35,751 bases of DNA from Dyella_B sp035508595 (GTDB lineage Bacteria; Pseudomonadota; Gammaproteobacteria; Xanthomonadales; Rhodanobacteraceae). Numbering within the stretch: the first letter of the stretch is position 1; each line of letters begins with the position of its first letter. Under the pieces are notes generated by a model that did not search any database, was not told where the DNA came from, and saw only the letters and a program-made list of their open reading frames with translations. A program made the translations under genes and the position numbers. The DNA is taken from NCBI GenBank assembly GCA_035508595.1, contig DATJMR010000102.1, positions 1 through 35,751 of the forward strand, read 5' to 3'. Of the stretch, positions 1 through 6,364 are shown one piece after another.

Positions 1-314
1 AAACGTCATCGGGCGGTGTGAACTATGCGATCACGGATACGACCAAGATCGGCGCCGACTATATTTTTGGCAGCGGTTTGCGTGAGGACGGTTTGACGCC
101 CAATGGCTTGTCACTGCCGGATTACTTCCAGCTCAACGCCAACATCTCGCACGACTTCAACTTCGACGGCTTCGGATCGCTCCATACATCGTTGGCGGTG
201 ATCAATCTGTTGGATCGCGTCTATGAACTACGCAGCGGCACAGGCATTGGCGTGGGTGCACCTCAATTCGGTCCGCGTCGCGGCCTCTACCTGACGCTTC
301 AAAAAGACTTCTGA
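1..314 (+). CDS. TonB-dependent outer-membrane receptor, C-terminal end (5' partial)
   Basis: The reading frame is open from the left edge of the window (first full codon at base 3) and ends at TGA 312-314, so the start lies outside. About 104 residues are visible. They look like the last beta-strands of a TonB-dependent receptor: alternating aromatic and polar strands (GADYIFGSGL, YFQLNANISHDF), a conserved NLLDRVYELRSGTGIGVGAPQFGPRR segment in pieces typical of the last loop and strand, and a terminal phenylalanine (LQKDF), the outer-membrane beta-barrel signal read by the BAM machinery. Such receptors take up siderophores, cobalamin or glycans with TonB energy. The ligand cannot be told from this fragment. 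The GTG at base 18 is internal, not a start. Confidence 0.8.
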   Translation, partial: TSSGGVNYAITDTTKIGADYIFGSGLREDGLTPNGLSLPDYFQLNANISHDFNFDGFGSLHTSLAVINLLDRVYELRSGTGIGVGAPQFGPRRGLYLTLQKDF

Positions 315-324
315 TTGCCCCTCT

Positions 325-360
325 CGGGTGGGGAGCGGGATCTATTGGGCTCCTCACCCG
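325..360 (+). terminator. hairpin after the TonB-dependent receptor gene
   Basis: Two 12-base arms (CGGGTGGGGAGC at 325-336, GCTCCTCACCCG at 349-360) pair with one G-T wobble around a 12-base loop, 11 bases after the receptor stop codon. There is no clear T-run after it (ATCCTTTCG), so it is a weak intrinsic-terminator candidate or a transcript-end stabilising hairpin. Confidence 0.4.
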
Positions 361-484
361 ATCCTTTCGAGCTACAGGGATGGCAGGTTTTATCGCAGTT
401 GATGTTTGGGCTCAAAGCCAAGGCTAACGGCCGAGACCGCATGGGTCTGCCGGCATGAGACATCGGCCTGGATTTGGAACCGAT

Positions 485-550
485 GAACTCCAAAGTTTGT
501 ACAAATGCCGAACTCCGTAGTTGGTGCAATCGGCACAAACTACGGAGTTC
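485..550. repeat. Repeat cluster 1: three copies of an 18-base motif
   Basis: Copy a is GAACTCCAAAGTTTGTAC at 485-502 (+). Copy b is GAACTCCGTAGTTGGTGC at 510-527 (+). Copy c is the reverse complement GCACAAACTACGGAGTTC at 533-550. Copies b and c form an 18-bp hairpin with one mismatch and a 5-base loop (AATCG). Copies a and b are 25 bases apart. No T-run follows, so a terminator is less likely than a protein-binding array or an end of a mobile element. Confidence 0.7.
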
Positions 551-1072
551 TGTCCAACAGATGTCGGCGGCAGCAAATGATGTCACTAAGCTGATGTTTT
601 TGAATCCATTGAAAATATTTTTCACCGAACCCTTTGGATCGAAATTGAGTGACAACCTTTAGGGTTCAACCGATCCCTGCTGCCAGTGTTTAGGCTATCC
701 TGTGAAGCGTCAAGCGCATACGAATTTCCGCTTGTCTTGGCTAACGCAATGAAGACCTGGCGAGTTGATCACCGTAGCTACCAAGCACTTCCCGACGCCA
801 TTTATCCAGAGCCTGCTCGGTAGCTGCAGCGCTTTGCCTGCGAGCGCTGACGAAGTAGATCAATCGAACCAATCGATTGTGATCAGCGCGCCAGCATGTT
901 GATCAGCATAGGCCCGCGACCGAAATCGACCAGAATTAGATGTTCAGCACTTGAGTTCAGCGACTATCAGAGGCGGCCCGTCAGGATGACGGTGCATCTT
1001 TTGAAATCAGATAGTTGCCGTTTGGCTTGTCACGACATTGGACCCTAAAAAACTCCATAGTTTGTACATCGA
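551..1072. other. Gap without a recognisable gene
   Basis: I see no intact gene here. Codon patterns are broken in all six frames. On the minus strand short open pieces read like protein debris (for example EHLILVDFGRGPML at about 905-945 and TEQALDKWRREVLGSYG at about 760-830), but the frames are interrupted and I recognise no family. Together with the low GC this fits decayed mobile or horizontally acquired DNA. Confidence 0.5.
1049..1066 (+). repeat. Single copy of the AACTCC..AGTTTGTAC repeat
   Basis: AAACTCCATAGTTTGTAC matches the motif of the cluster at 485-550 and lies just before the stop codon of the truncated helicase. It is in the same orientation as copies a and b there. Confidence 0.6.
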
Positions 1073-2098
1073 TCATGGCTCGGCGATCCGATAACCCATG
1101 GCACGATATCCGCGTTGACGCTTGTCCCACATTCGCAGCAGAGCGGGATGGCCCGTGTCTACAAAGTCGACGATTCGCACGTTGGTCTTGGTGGCGTGCT
1201 CGCGATGCAACCGACCAGCGTATTGCTGCAGTGTGCCCTTCCAGGATATGGGCATGGCGAGCACTAGCGTGTCGAGCGGCGGATGGTCGAAGCCTTCACC
1301 AACTAATTTGCCTGTGGCGAGCAGCACGCGAGCCGCAGTCGGGGCAAGGTCATCGAGTTCCTTGATCGACTTGGCCCGCTGTTTTTTCGACATTCGCCCA
1401 TGAAGAATACAGAAACTGGGTACTTTGCCGAGTAATGCGCTCGCGACGGCTTCGAGATGTTCGGTCCGCTCCGTCAACACCAGTATCTTTCGACCTTGAT
1501 CGAATGCGCCCTGGACTGCATCGGCGATTGAGTTCGTTCGCTCGGAATCGTTGGCGAGATGACGGAAGACGTCTTGAATACCGGCTCCTTCTGGGAGATC
1601 GATTGCCCTGCCCAATGAGTGAGGCATTACCTCCAGATCATGAGGTGCACTCGCCGATTGCGCGGCGGTGTAGCGCGTTGGCCCACACTGCATAAAGACG
1701 ATCGGTTGTTGGCCGTCGCGGCGGATCGGCGTAGCCGTAAGTCCAAGCACATATTTCGCTTTAACTCTTCTGAGTATCGCGTCGAAGGAAACCGCTCCGA
1801 CATGGTGACACTCATCAATGATCACATGCCCATAGCTTTCGACCAATGAGTTGACTTCGCCTTGGCGCGACAGCGATTGAATTACGGCGATGTCGATTTT
1901 GCCTGTGGGTTTGGCTTTGCCACCACCGATGACGCCAATCACACCCTTGCCGACACCGAGAAAGGATTGCAGGCGTTCTTGCCACTGCTTGAGCAACTCG
2001 TTGCGATGAACCAATATCAGCGTGTTCACGCTGCGTCGAGCGATCAAGGCAGCAGCGGTCACGGTTTTGCCAAAAGCTGTCGGTGCACATAAGCTGCG
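1073..2098 (-). pseudogene. SF2 DEAD/DEAH-box helicase, 5'-truncated
   Basis: The frame ends at TGA 1073-1075 and is open leftward from about 2100. Helicase motifs are in order: Walker A (CAPTAFGKTVTAA, at about 2050-2089, just upstream of the first usable GTG at 2060-2062), motif II IIDECHH, motif III LTATP, motif V LLATGKLVGEGFDHPPLD and motif VI QQYAGRLHR. The ending, with PISWKGTLQQYAGRLHREH and a final tyrosine/arginine-rich stretch, resembles the helicases of the large proteins described as TOTE conflict systems and related restriction-type helicases. Those are much longer, with an N-terminal primase or nuclease region that is missing here. Homology fades at once upstream of Walker A, where the neighbouring plus-strand gene begins, so this looks like a rearrangement break. 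Probably non-functional. The family assignment rests on motifs; the TOTE link is from memory of similar sequences. Confidence 0.7.
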
Positions 2099-2935
2099 GA
2101 GCTGACTTAGGCGGAAGAGGCAAGTTTTCCGCGAAAACCCCGCTCTTTACGTGGGTGGAGAGTCAAGCACTTAGCCTGGTGAAATTTTGTGCAGCGTCCG
2201 GGCGACAGGCGCTTTCTGGTGAGGTGCTTTCAGAGTTGAGGGCCAAGTTTTGGTCTAGAGCTAAGGACTGGCGTGGTTTCCGCGAGACTGCCACATCGAT
2301 CGGTGTGCCGTCTCAAAGCTCCGAGATCAATCCGCTTACGCTTAGAGTGTTCATCAACCTGAGTGCACTGCATGGCGTACCCATTATCGATCTTATTGCA
2401 AGGCCTGATGAAGCAATGGGGGAGCCGCTCTTCGATCTTTGGCGCGGCTTTCATTGGATCTCTGATCTTTTCGTAGGCAACGATGATCCAGTGAAATTGG
2501 CACGCTGGATGGCGCGTCGGCTTCTTCGACGCAAGCCATTGTACTTTCCCCCCCGTGCGCATCCTAGCTAGGGACTTCAACATCTCTCCAGTTCGCCTAA
2601 GAGAGTTCGATCCGGAACTCTACGAGTCCTATCTTGATGCATACAAGGGCCAGGCAGCGCCTAATGCCTGCTATGCAAGGACAAAGGCGTTTTCGGTGAC
2701 CCGTAAGCGTCTAGAGGGTATGGATATCACGCAATGTGGACATCGCTTATTTTGGTGGTTGCCTGGCGAGGTAATGAAAGAGGCTAATGTCAATCAACGA
2801 GATGCGGTCTGCGGATGCAGAACGGCAGTTGAGTATTTGCGGCTATTGGCAATGACGCAGAATCATTCTTTGATGCTGTCTGCGGCGGAGAATGATATGC
2901 GGTGGCTTAAAGAACCCCTACATCCGAACAGATAG
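2083..2935 (+). pseudogene. TniQ/TnsD-like transposition protein, frameshifted and probably 5'-truncated
   Basis: Two plus-strand frames continue each other. The first is open from 2083 and runs through residues such as TPLFTWVESQALSLVKFCA and FINLSALHGVPIIDLIARPD to a stop at 2569-2571. The second is open through 2555-2935 and holds VRLREFDPELYESYL and TQCGHRLFWWLP. The frame change falls at a run of seven Cs (2548-2554); with one C fewer the product would be a single protein of about 280 residues. The pattern of a helix with 'LHGVPIIDLI' after a variable region, then a CxxH-containing tail, is what I would expect of the C-terminal half of a TniQ/TnsD target-selection protein, but I do not recognise it with certainty. 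The first codons (HISCGADLGG) are probably not native and overlap the broken end of the helicase. It could also be an unrelated accessory protein. Confidence 0.4.
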
Positions 2936-3245
2936 CAACCCAGGCGGTTTCCCGTGTCTCGGCGGCTGGGTTAGCTGTCCGTGACCCGGTTACGCGTTTT
3001 TGCGACCAGTAACGTGTTCCCGATAGCTGCTCTTTGGCCTCAAGTCCACATCATGCGGATTAGTAACTCACTGATATGAAAGATTTTTGCAAGAAATCGA
3101 AAGGCATAGTTTGTTTTAGGCTCAAACGTCAAAGTTTGTGCAAGCAGCACAAACTATGTGCCTGTGAACACAAGACAGAGCGTCGGCCAGCCTATTGCCT
3201 TCTGGCAATTTGCACCAACCCAGCGCATTGTCCATTATTGGTGCA
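2936..3245. other. Gap before ntrB: hairpin, repeats and an inverted repeat
   Basis: No coding frame is convincing here. The stretch begins with a hairpin (AACCCAG 2937-2943 with CTGGGTT 2966-2972) that may end the upstream transcript, continues through an AT-rich part, then the repeat cluster at 3106-3160, and ends with the TTGCACCAA/TTGGTGCAA inverted repeat at the ntrB start. glnA or glnK, common neighbours of ntrBC, are not present. Confidence 0.5.
3106..3160. repeat. Repeat cluster 3: perfect hairpin plus a further arm
   Basis: AGTTTGTGC (3133-3141) and GCACAAACT (3147-3155) form a perfect 9-bp inverted repeat with loop AAGCA. A further arm, CATAGTTTGT, lies at about 3106-3115. The core is the same as in the cluster at 485-550, so the two clusters bracket the decayed region. 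Confidence 0.6.
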
Positions 3246-3246
3246 A
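3210..3246. promoter_or_regulatory. Inverted repeat TTGCACCAA-N19-TTGGTGCAA at the ntrB start
   Basis: TTGCACCAA (3210-3218) and TTGGTGCAA (3238-3246) are perfect reverse complements. The right arm reaches the A of the ntrB ATG. GCACCA/TGGTGC is the half-site of NtrC, but the normal dyad has about 5 bases between GCACC and GGTGC and here the spacing is much longer, so this may be two half-sites or an mRNA hairpin hiding the start codon. I found no sigma-54 -24/-12 element with correct spacing. Confidence 0.45.
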
Positions 3247-4283
3247 TGAGCGACCTACAGTCCAACCGCTGGGCGGAACAGATGTCGACCGGATTGGCGG
3301 TGGTCGGTGAAGGGTTGCGCGTCCGGTGGATCAATGCGGCGCTGGCGGAATTGCTGGGGCTGGGGCTGCGGCATGCGCAAGGGCAGCCGTTGATCGCGTT
3401 GCTGCAAGATATCGAGGTTGCCGAGCAGGCGGCGAGGAGTCTGGCGGAGCAACGGTCGGTGCAATGCCGCGCGGTGCTGTTGCCCGGCGGGCAGGGCCAT
3501 CAACGCGTGGATGTGTCGTTGCAGCCGCTCGAGGCCGGCACGCTGCTGGTGGAAGTGCATGCGCTTGCCGAAGCGCCTTTGCCGGTTTCGCCGTTGTCGG
3601 CGACGTTGCGCGGTTTTGCGCACGAGGTGAAGAATCCATTGGCCGGTTTGCGCGGTGCGGCGCAATTGCTGCAGCGTCGGCTGGATGATCCGGACATGCA
3701 AGCGCTCGCGGGCATGGTGATTGCCGAGGCGGATCGCCTTGCGGGCCTGGCGAATCGGCTGTTGCATCACGATGGTGCGCCGCGCTTGGGTGCGGTGAAT
3801 TTGCATCAACTGTTTGATCGGCTCGGCGAATTGATTCGTGCGGAGCCTTCGCCGCCGCGTCTGCGTCACGATTACGATCCCAGCTTGCCGGATGTGGAAG
3901 GCGACGCCGACCGTTTGCAGCAAGTGATGCTCAACCTTGCGCGCAATGCGATCGAAGCGGGTGCCAAAACCTTGACCTTGCGCAGCCGCGTCGAACACGG
4001 CGTGCGTTTGGGCGAACGCATGTTTCGCAGCGCCTTGCGCTTGGATGTGATCGACGATGGTCCCGGCGTACCCGCTGCGCTGCGCGAAACCTTGTTCGAA
4101 CCGCTGGTATCGGGGCGCGCGAACGGCACTGGTCTGGGCTTGGCGTTGTCGCGGGAAATCGCGCACGAACATGGCGGCGAGTTGCGCTACGTAAGCCGGC
4201 CCGGCGAAACCGTGTTTTCTCTCTATCTACCTTTGCCGCCGCGCCCCGGTGCCGCGGCAACGACGGGGCGTGCTCATGGCTAA
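3246..4283 (+). CDS. ntrB: Nitrogen regulation sensor histidine kinase NtrB (GlnL)
   Basis: This is the cytoplasmic two-component kinase/phosphatase that controls NtrC and is itself governed by PII (GlnB/GlnK) according to nitrogen status. With the ATG at 3246 it has 345 residues, the usual length. There are no membrane segments. An N-terminal PAS-like region (about 1-110) is followed by the H-box FAHEVKNPLAGLRGAAQLLQ with the phospho-accepting His at about 125, the N-box MLNLARNAIEAG, the G1 box DDGPGVP and the G2 box GTGLGLALSREIAHEHGG. A TTG in the same frame at 3195 would put the upstream inverted repeat inside the gene, so the ATG is preferred, although no clear Shine-Dalgarno precedes it. 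It overlaps ntrC by 8 bases, so the two are translationally coupled. The DNA upstream looks like a mobile remnant rather than the common glnA or glnK neighbour. Confidence 0.9.
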   Translation: MSDLQSNRWAEQMSTGLAVVGEGLRVRWINAALAELLGLGLRHAQGQPLIALLQDIEVAEQAARSLAEQRSVQCRAVLLPGGQGHQRVDVSLQPLEAGTLLVEVHALAEAPLPVSPLSATLRGFAHEVKNPLAGLRGAAQLLQRRLDDPDMQALAGMVIAEADRLAGLANRLLHHDGAPRLGAVNLHQLFDRLGELIRAEPSPPRLRHDYDPSLPDVEGDADRLQQVMLNLARNAIEAGAKTLTLRSRVEHGVRLGERMFRSALRLDVIDDGPGVPAALRETLFEPLVSGRANGTGLGLALSREIAHEHGGELRYVSRPGETVFSLYLPLPPRPGAAATTGRAHG

Positions 4284-5670
4284 ATCGAATGACCGATCTG
4301 GCATCTGGATTATCGACGACGATCGCGGCGTGCGCTTCGTAATGGCCGAAGCACTGCGCGATGCCGGGCTGGATGTGCGCGAATTCGAAGATGCCGCAAG
4401 TGCGCGCAAAGCCCTGCGCGAAACAACACCGGCGCTGGTGATTACCGATGTGCGTATGCCCGGTGAAGGCGGTCTGGCGTTGCTCGACGAATTGCGCACG
4501 CAGCACATCGGCCCGGTGATCGTGATGAGCGCTTATACCGATGTGGCGACCACGGCCGCCGCGTATCGCGCGGGCGCCGTGGATTATCTTGCCAAGCCGT
4601 TCGACCTGGATCAGGCGCTGGCCGCCGTGCAGCGCGCGTTGGCGGATGCGCCGCATACGGATACCGCACCCGTCGTCGCCACGACCGCCGCGCATTCGCT
4701 GCTGGGCGAAAGCGTGCAGATGCGCGAGGTTTTCCGGCTTATCGGTCGTGTCGCCGCCAGCGATCTCAACGTGCTTGTCACGGGCGAAACCGGAACCGGT
4801 AAAGAGCTGGTGGCGCGTGCGCTGCACGAAGAAAGCGCGCGGCGGGGCAAGCCTTTCGTGGCCTTGAATACGGCGGCCATTCCAAGCGAACTGCTGGAAA
4901 GCGAACTGTTCGGCCACGAAGCTGGCGCGTTCACGGGTGCGACCCGGCGTGTATCGGGACGTTTCGAGCAAGCCGAAGGCGGCACCTTGTTTCTCGACGA
5001 AATCGGCGACATGCCGCTGATTCTTCAGACGCGCCTGTTGCGCGTGTTGGCAGGTGGCGAGTTTTATCGCGTGGGCGGGCGCGAGTTGATTCGTTGCAAT
5101 GTCCGCATCGTCGCCGCCACGCATCAGGATCTGGATGCGCGCGTGGCGGCAGGGCAATTCCGCGCCGATTTGAAGCATCGCCTGGATGTGGTGCGCATCG
5201 AGCTGCCGCCGCTACGGCAGCGACGTAGCGATATTCCGCAACTGGCACAACACTTTCTCGCCAGTGCCGTGCAGGAACTCAAGCTTTCGCCCAAGCGTTT
5301 TTCCAAAGCGGCACTCAAGGCGATCGCACAGCGCGATTTTCCAGGCAACGTGCGCGAGCTGGAAAACCTGTGCCGCCGTCTGGCGGTGATCGCGTCCGGT
5401 TCGGAAATCCTGCCGACGGACCTGGGCAAATCCGTGGATACGCAACGCGGCGATTGGACGGATGCCTTGCGCGACTGGGCCGATCGCGCATTGGAACATG
5501 GCGAAGCGGAGATCCACACCCGCGCACGCGAGGCGTTGGATCGTGTGTTGATGGAAGCTGCACTGGCGGCCAACGAGGGACACCGTCAGCATGCGGCGGC
5601 AGCGCTCGGCGTGGGGCGCAATACGCTGACGCGCAAACTCGGCGCATCGCGCGCGCGGCGCAAAACTTAA
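4276..5670 (+). CDS. ntrC: Nitrogen regulation response regulator NtrC (GlnG), sigma-54 activator
   Basis: NtrC is phosphorylated by NtrB under nitrogen limitation and drives sigma-54 promoters such as glnA. The 464-residue protein has three domains. The receiver (about 8-125) carries the acidic pair IIDDD, the phospho-acceptor Asp at about 58 in VITDVRMPGEGG and the Lys in DYLAKPFD. The AAA+ domain (about 145-380) has Walker A GETGTGKE, the sigma-54 contact loop GAFTGA, Walker B GGTLFLDEIGDM and the arginine-rich sensor region RDFPGNVRELENLCRR. The Fis-type helix-turn-helix at the C-terminus is ALDRVLMEAALAANEGHRQ followed by AAAALGVGRNTLTRKL. I chose ATG 4276, which overlaps the ntrB stop (ATGGCTAA), over an earlier in-frame ATG at 4249 because it puts the receiver at its usual distance from the N-terminus. 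All key residues are present. Confidence 0.93.
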   Translation: MAKSNDRSGIWIIDDDRGVRFVMAEALRDAGLDVREFEDAASARKALRETTPALVITDVRMPGEGGLALLDELRTQHIGPVIVMSAYTDVATTAAAYRAGAVDYLAKPFDLDQALAAVQRALADAPHTDTAPVVATTAAHSLLGESVQMREVFRLIGRVAASDLNVLVTGETGTGKELVARALHEESARRGKPFVALNTAAIPSELLESELFGHEAGAFTGATRRVSGRFEQAEGGTLFLDEIGDMPLILQTRLLRVLAGGEFYRVGGRELIRCNVRIVAATHQDLDARVAAGQFRADLKHRLDVVRIELPPLRQRRSDIPQLAQHFLASAVQELKLSPKRFSKAALKAIAQRDFPGNVRELENLCRRLAVIASGSEILPTDLGKSVDTQRGDWTDALRDWADRALEHGEAEIHTRAREALDRVLMEAALAANEGHRQHAAAALGVGRNTLTRKLGASRARRKT

Positions 5671-5686
5671 CGATGAGGTTCAAAGC

Positions 5687-6139
5687 GTGTCGACATTGAT
5701 CATTCGCCCTGCGCAGCGCGGGGATATTGCCGTGGTCGCCGAGTGGAACGCGGCGATGGCGTGGGAAACCGAACACAAACGGCTCGATCCGCAAGTGCTG
5801 CTGCGTGGTGTGACGGCGGTGTTGGACGAGCCACGTCGCGGCTTCTACCTGGTGGCCGAGCGCGATGGACGCGCGGTGGGTTGCCTGATGGTGACCTACG
5901 AATGGAGCGATTGGCGCAACGGCGATTTTTGGTGGATCCAGAGTGTTTATGTGGCACAGGAAGCGCGCCGCGGCGGTGTGTTTCGCGCCTTGTATCAGGA
6001 CGTGGCGCAACGCGCGAAGCAGGCTGGCGCGGTGGGGTTGCGGTTGTACGTGGAAACCGAGAATGCTCGCGCGCAGCACACGTATCGCGAGCTTGGCATG
6101 GAGCAGTGCCACTACTTTATGTACGAGCAGATGCTTTGA
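5687..6139 (+). CDS. GNAT-family N-acetyltransferase
   Basis: The 150-residue protein has the single GNAT domain: N-terminal LIIRPAQRGDIAVVAEWN, the central beta-strands with VAERDGRAVGCLMVTYEW and WWIQSVYVAQEARRGGVFRALYQ, where the QEARRGGV segment is the acetyl-CoA pyrophosphate loop (normally Q/RxxGxG/A), and the C-terminal ENARAQHTYRELGM helix. It should transfer an acetyl group from acetyl-CoA to an amine; the substrate is unknown. The GTG at 5687 has GAGG about 10 bases upstream. It starts 16 bases after ntrC and may be read with it, but a functional link to nitrogen control is not shown by the sequence. Confidence 0.85.
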   Translation: MSTLIIRPAQRGDIAVVAEWNAAMAWETEHKRLDPQVLLRGVTAVLDEPRRGFYLVAERDGRAVGCLMVTYEWSDWRNGDFWWIQSVYVAQEARRGGVFRALYQDVAQRAKQAGAVGLRLYVETENARAQHTYRELGMEQCHYFMYEQML

Positions 6140-6177
6140 AATTTGCGCTTTTGCGCGATGAAATTTCTTGCCGTGTC

Positions 6178-6292
6178 GTCATTCCGGCGAAGGCCGGAAT
6201 CCAGTTTTGATATGCGTCCGCAGGACACAAAACCGGTTTCGAATGCTTCGCACGACGTATTTGAACTGGATTCCGGCCTTCGCCGGAATGAC
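6178..6292. repeat. Perfect 29-bp inverted repeat, REP-like, between convergent genes
   Basis: The arms at 6178-6206 and 6264-6292 are exact reverse complements, separated by 57 bases. Each arm itself contains a small palindrome, ATTCCGGC-GAAG-GCCGGAAT. This 'CATTCCGGCGAAGGCCGGAATC' type of sequence is a common dispersed repeat in Xanthomonadales and other proteobacteria (established in general; copy number here not known). It lies between the GNAT gene (+) and the phospholipase D gene (-), where it may end both transcripts. Confidence 0.8.
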
Positions 6293-6364
6293 GGTGAGGT
6301 TCAGATAGGGCGATATGGCGAGATTTTCTTCAGCCAGCCCATCACCGTAGACGAGAGTGCACGT

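Larger units (their letters stand above)
485..3160. mobile_element. Probable decayed Tn7/Tn402-like element (remnant)
   Basis: This block differs from the rest of the window: lower GC by eye, no intact gene, one truncated helicase and one frameshifted TniQ/TnsD-like gene. Copies of a motif close to AACTCCATAGTTTGTGC lie at both sides (485-550 and 3106-3160) with one copy at 1049-1066. Arrays of short transposase-binding repeats near both ends, together with a tniQ gene, are characteristic of Tn7 and Tn402 family elements. No transposase (TnsB/TniA), ATPase (TnsC/TniB) or target-site duplication was found, so the limits are approximate and the assignment is inference. Confidence 0.35.

Noticed and set aside
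3201..3216. Sigma-54 promoter before ntrB
   Set aside because: TGGCAATTTGCA has GG and GC 8 bases apart instead of the needed 10, so it does not fit the -24/-12 rule.
315..3245. CRISPR array from the repeated motif
   Set aside because: Copies are few, unequal in spacing and orientation, and partly palindromic; no regular spacers or cas genes are visible.
3931..5178. A 415-codon minus-strand frame over ntrB/ntrC
   Set aside because: It is antisense to two clearly recognised genes and has the same antisense composition.
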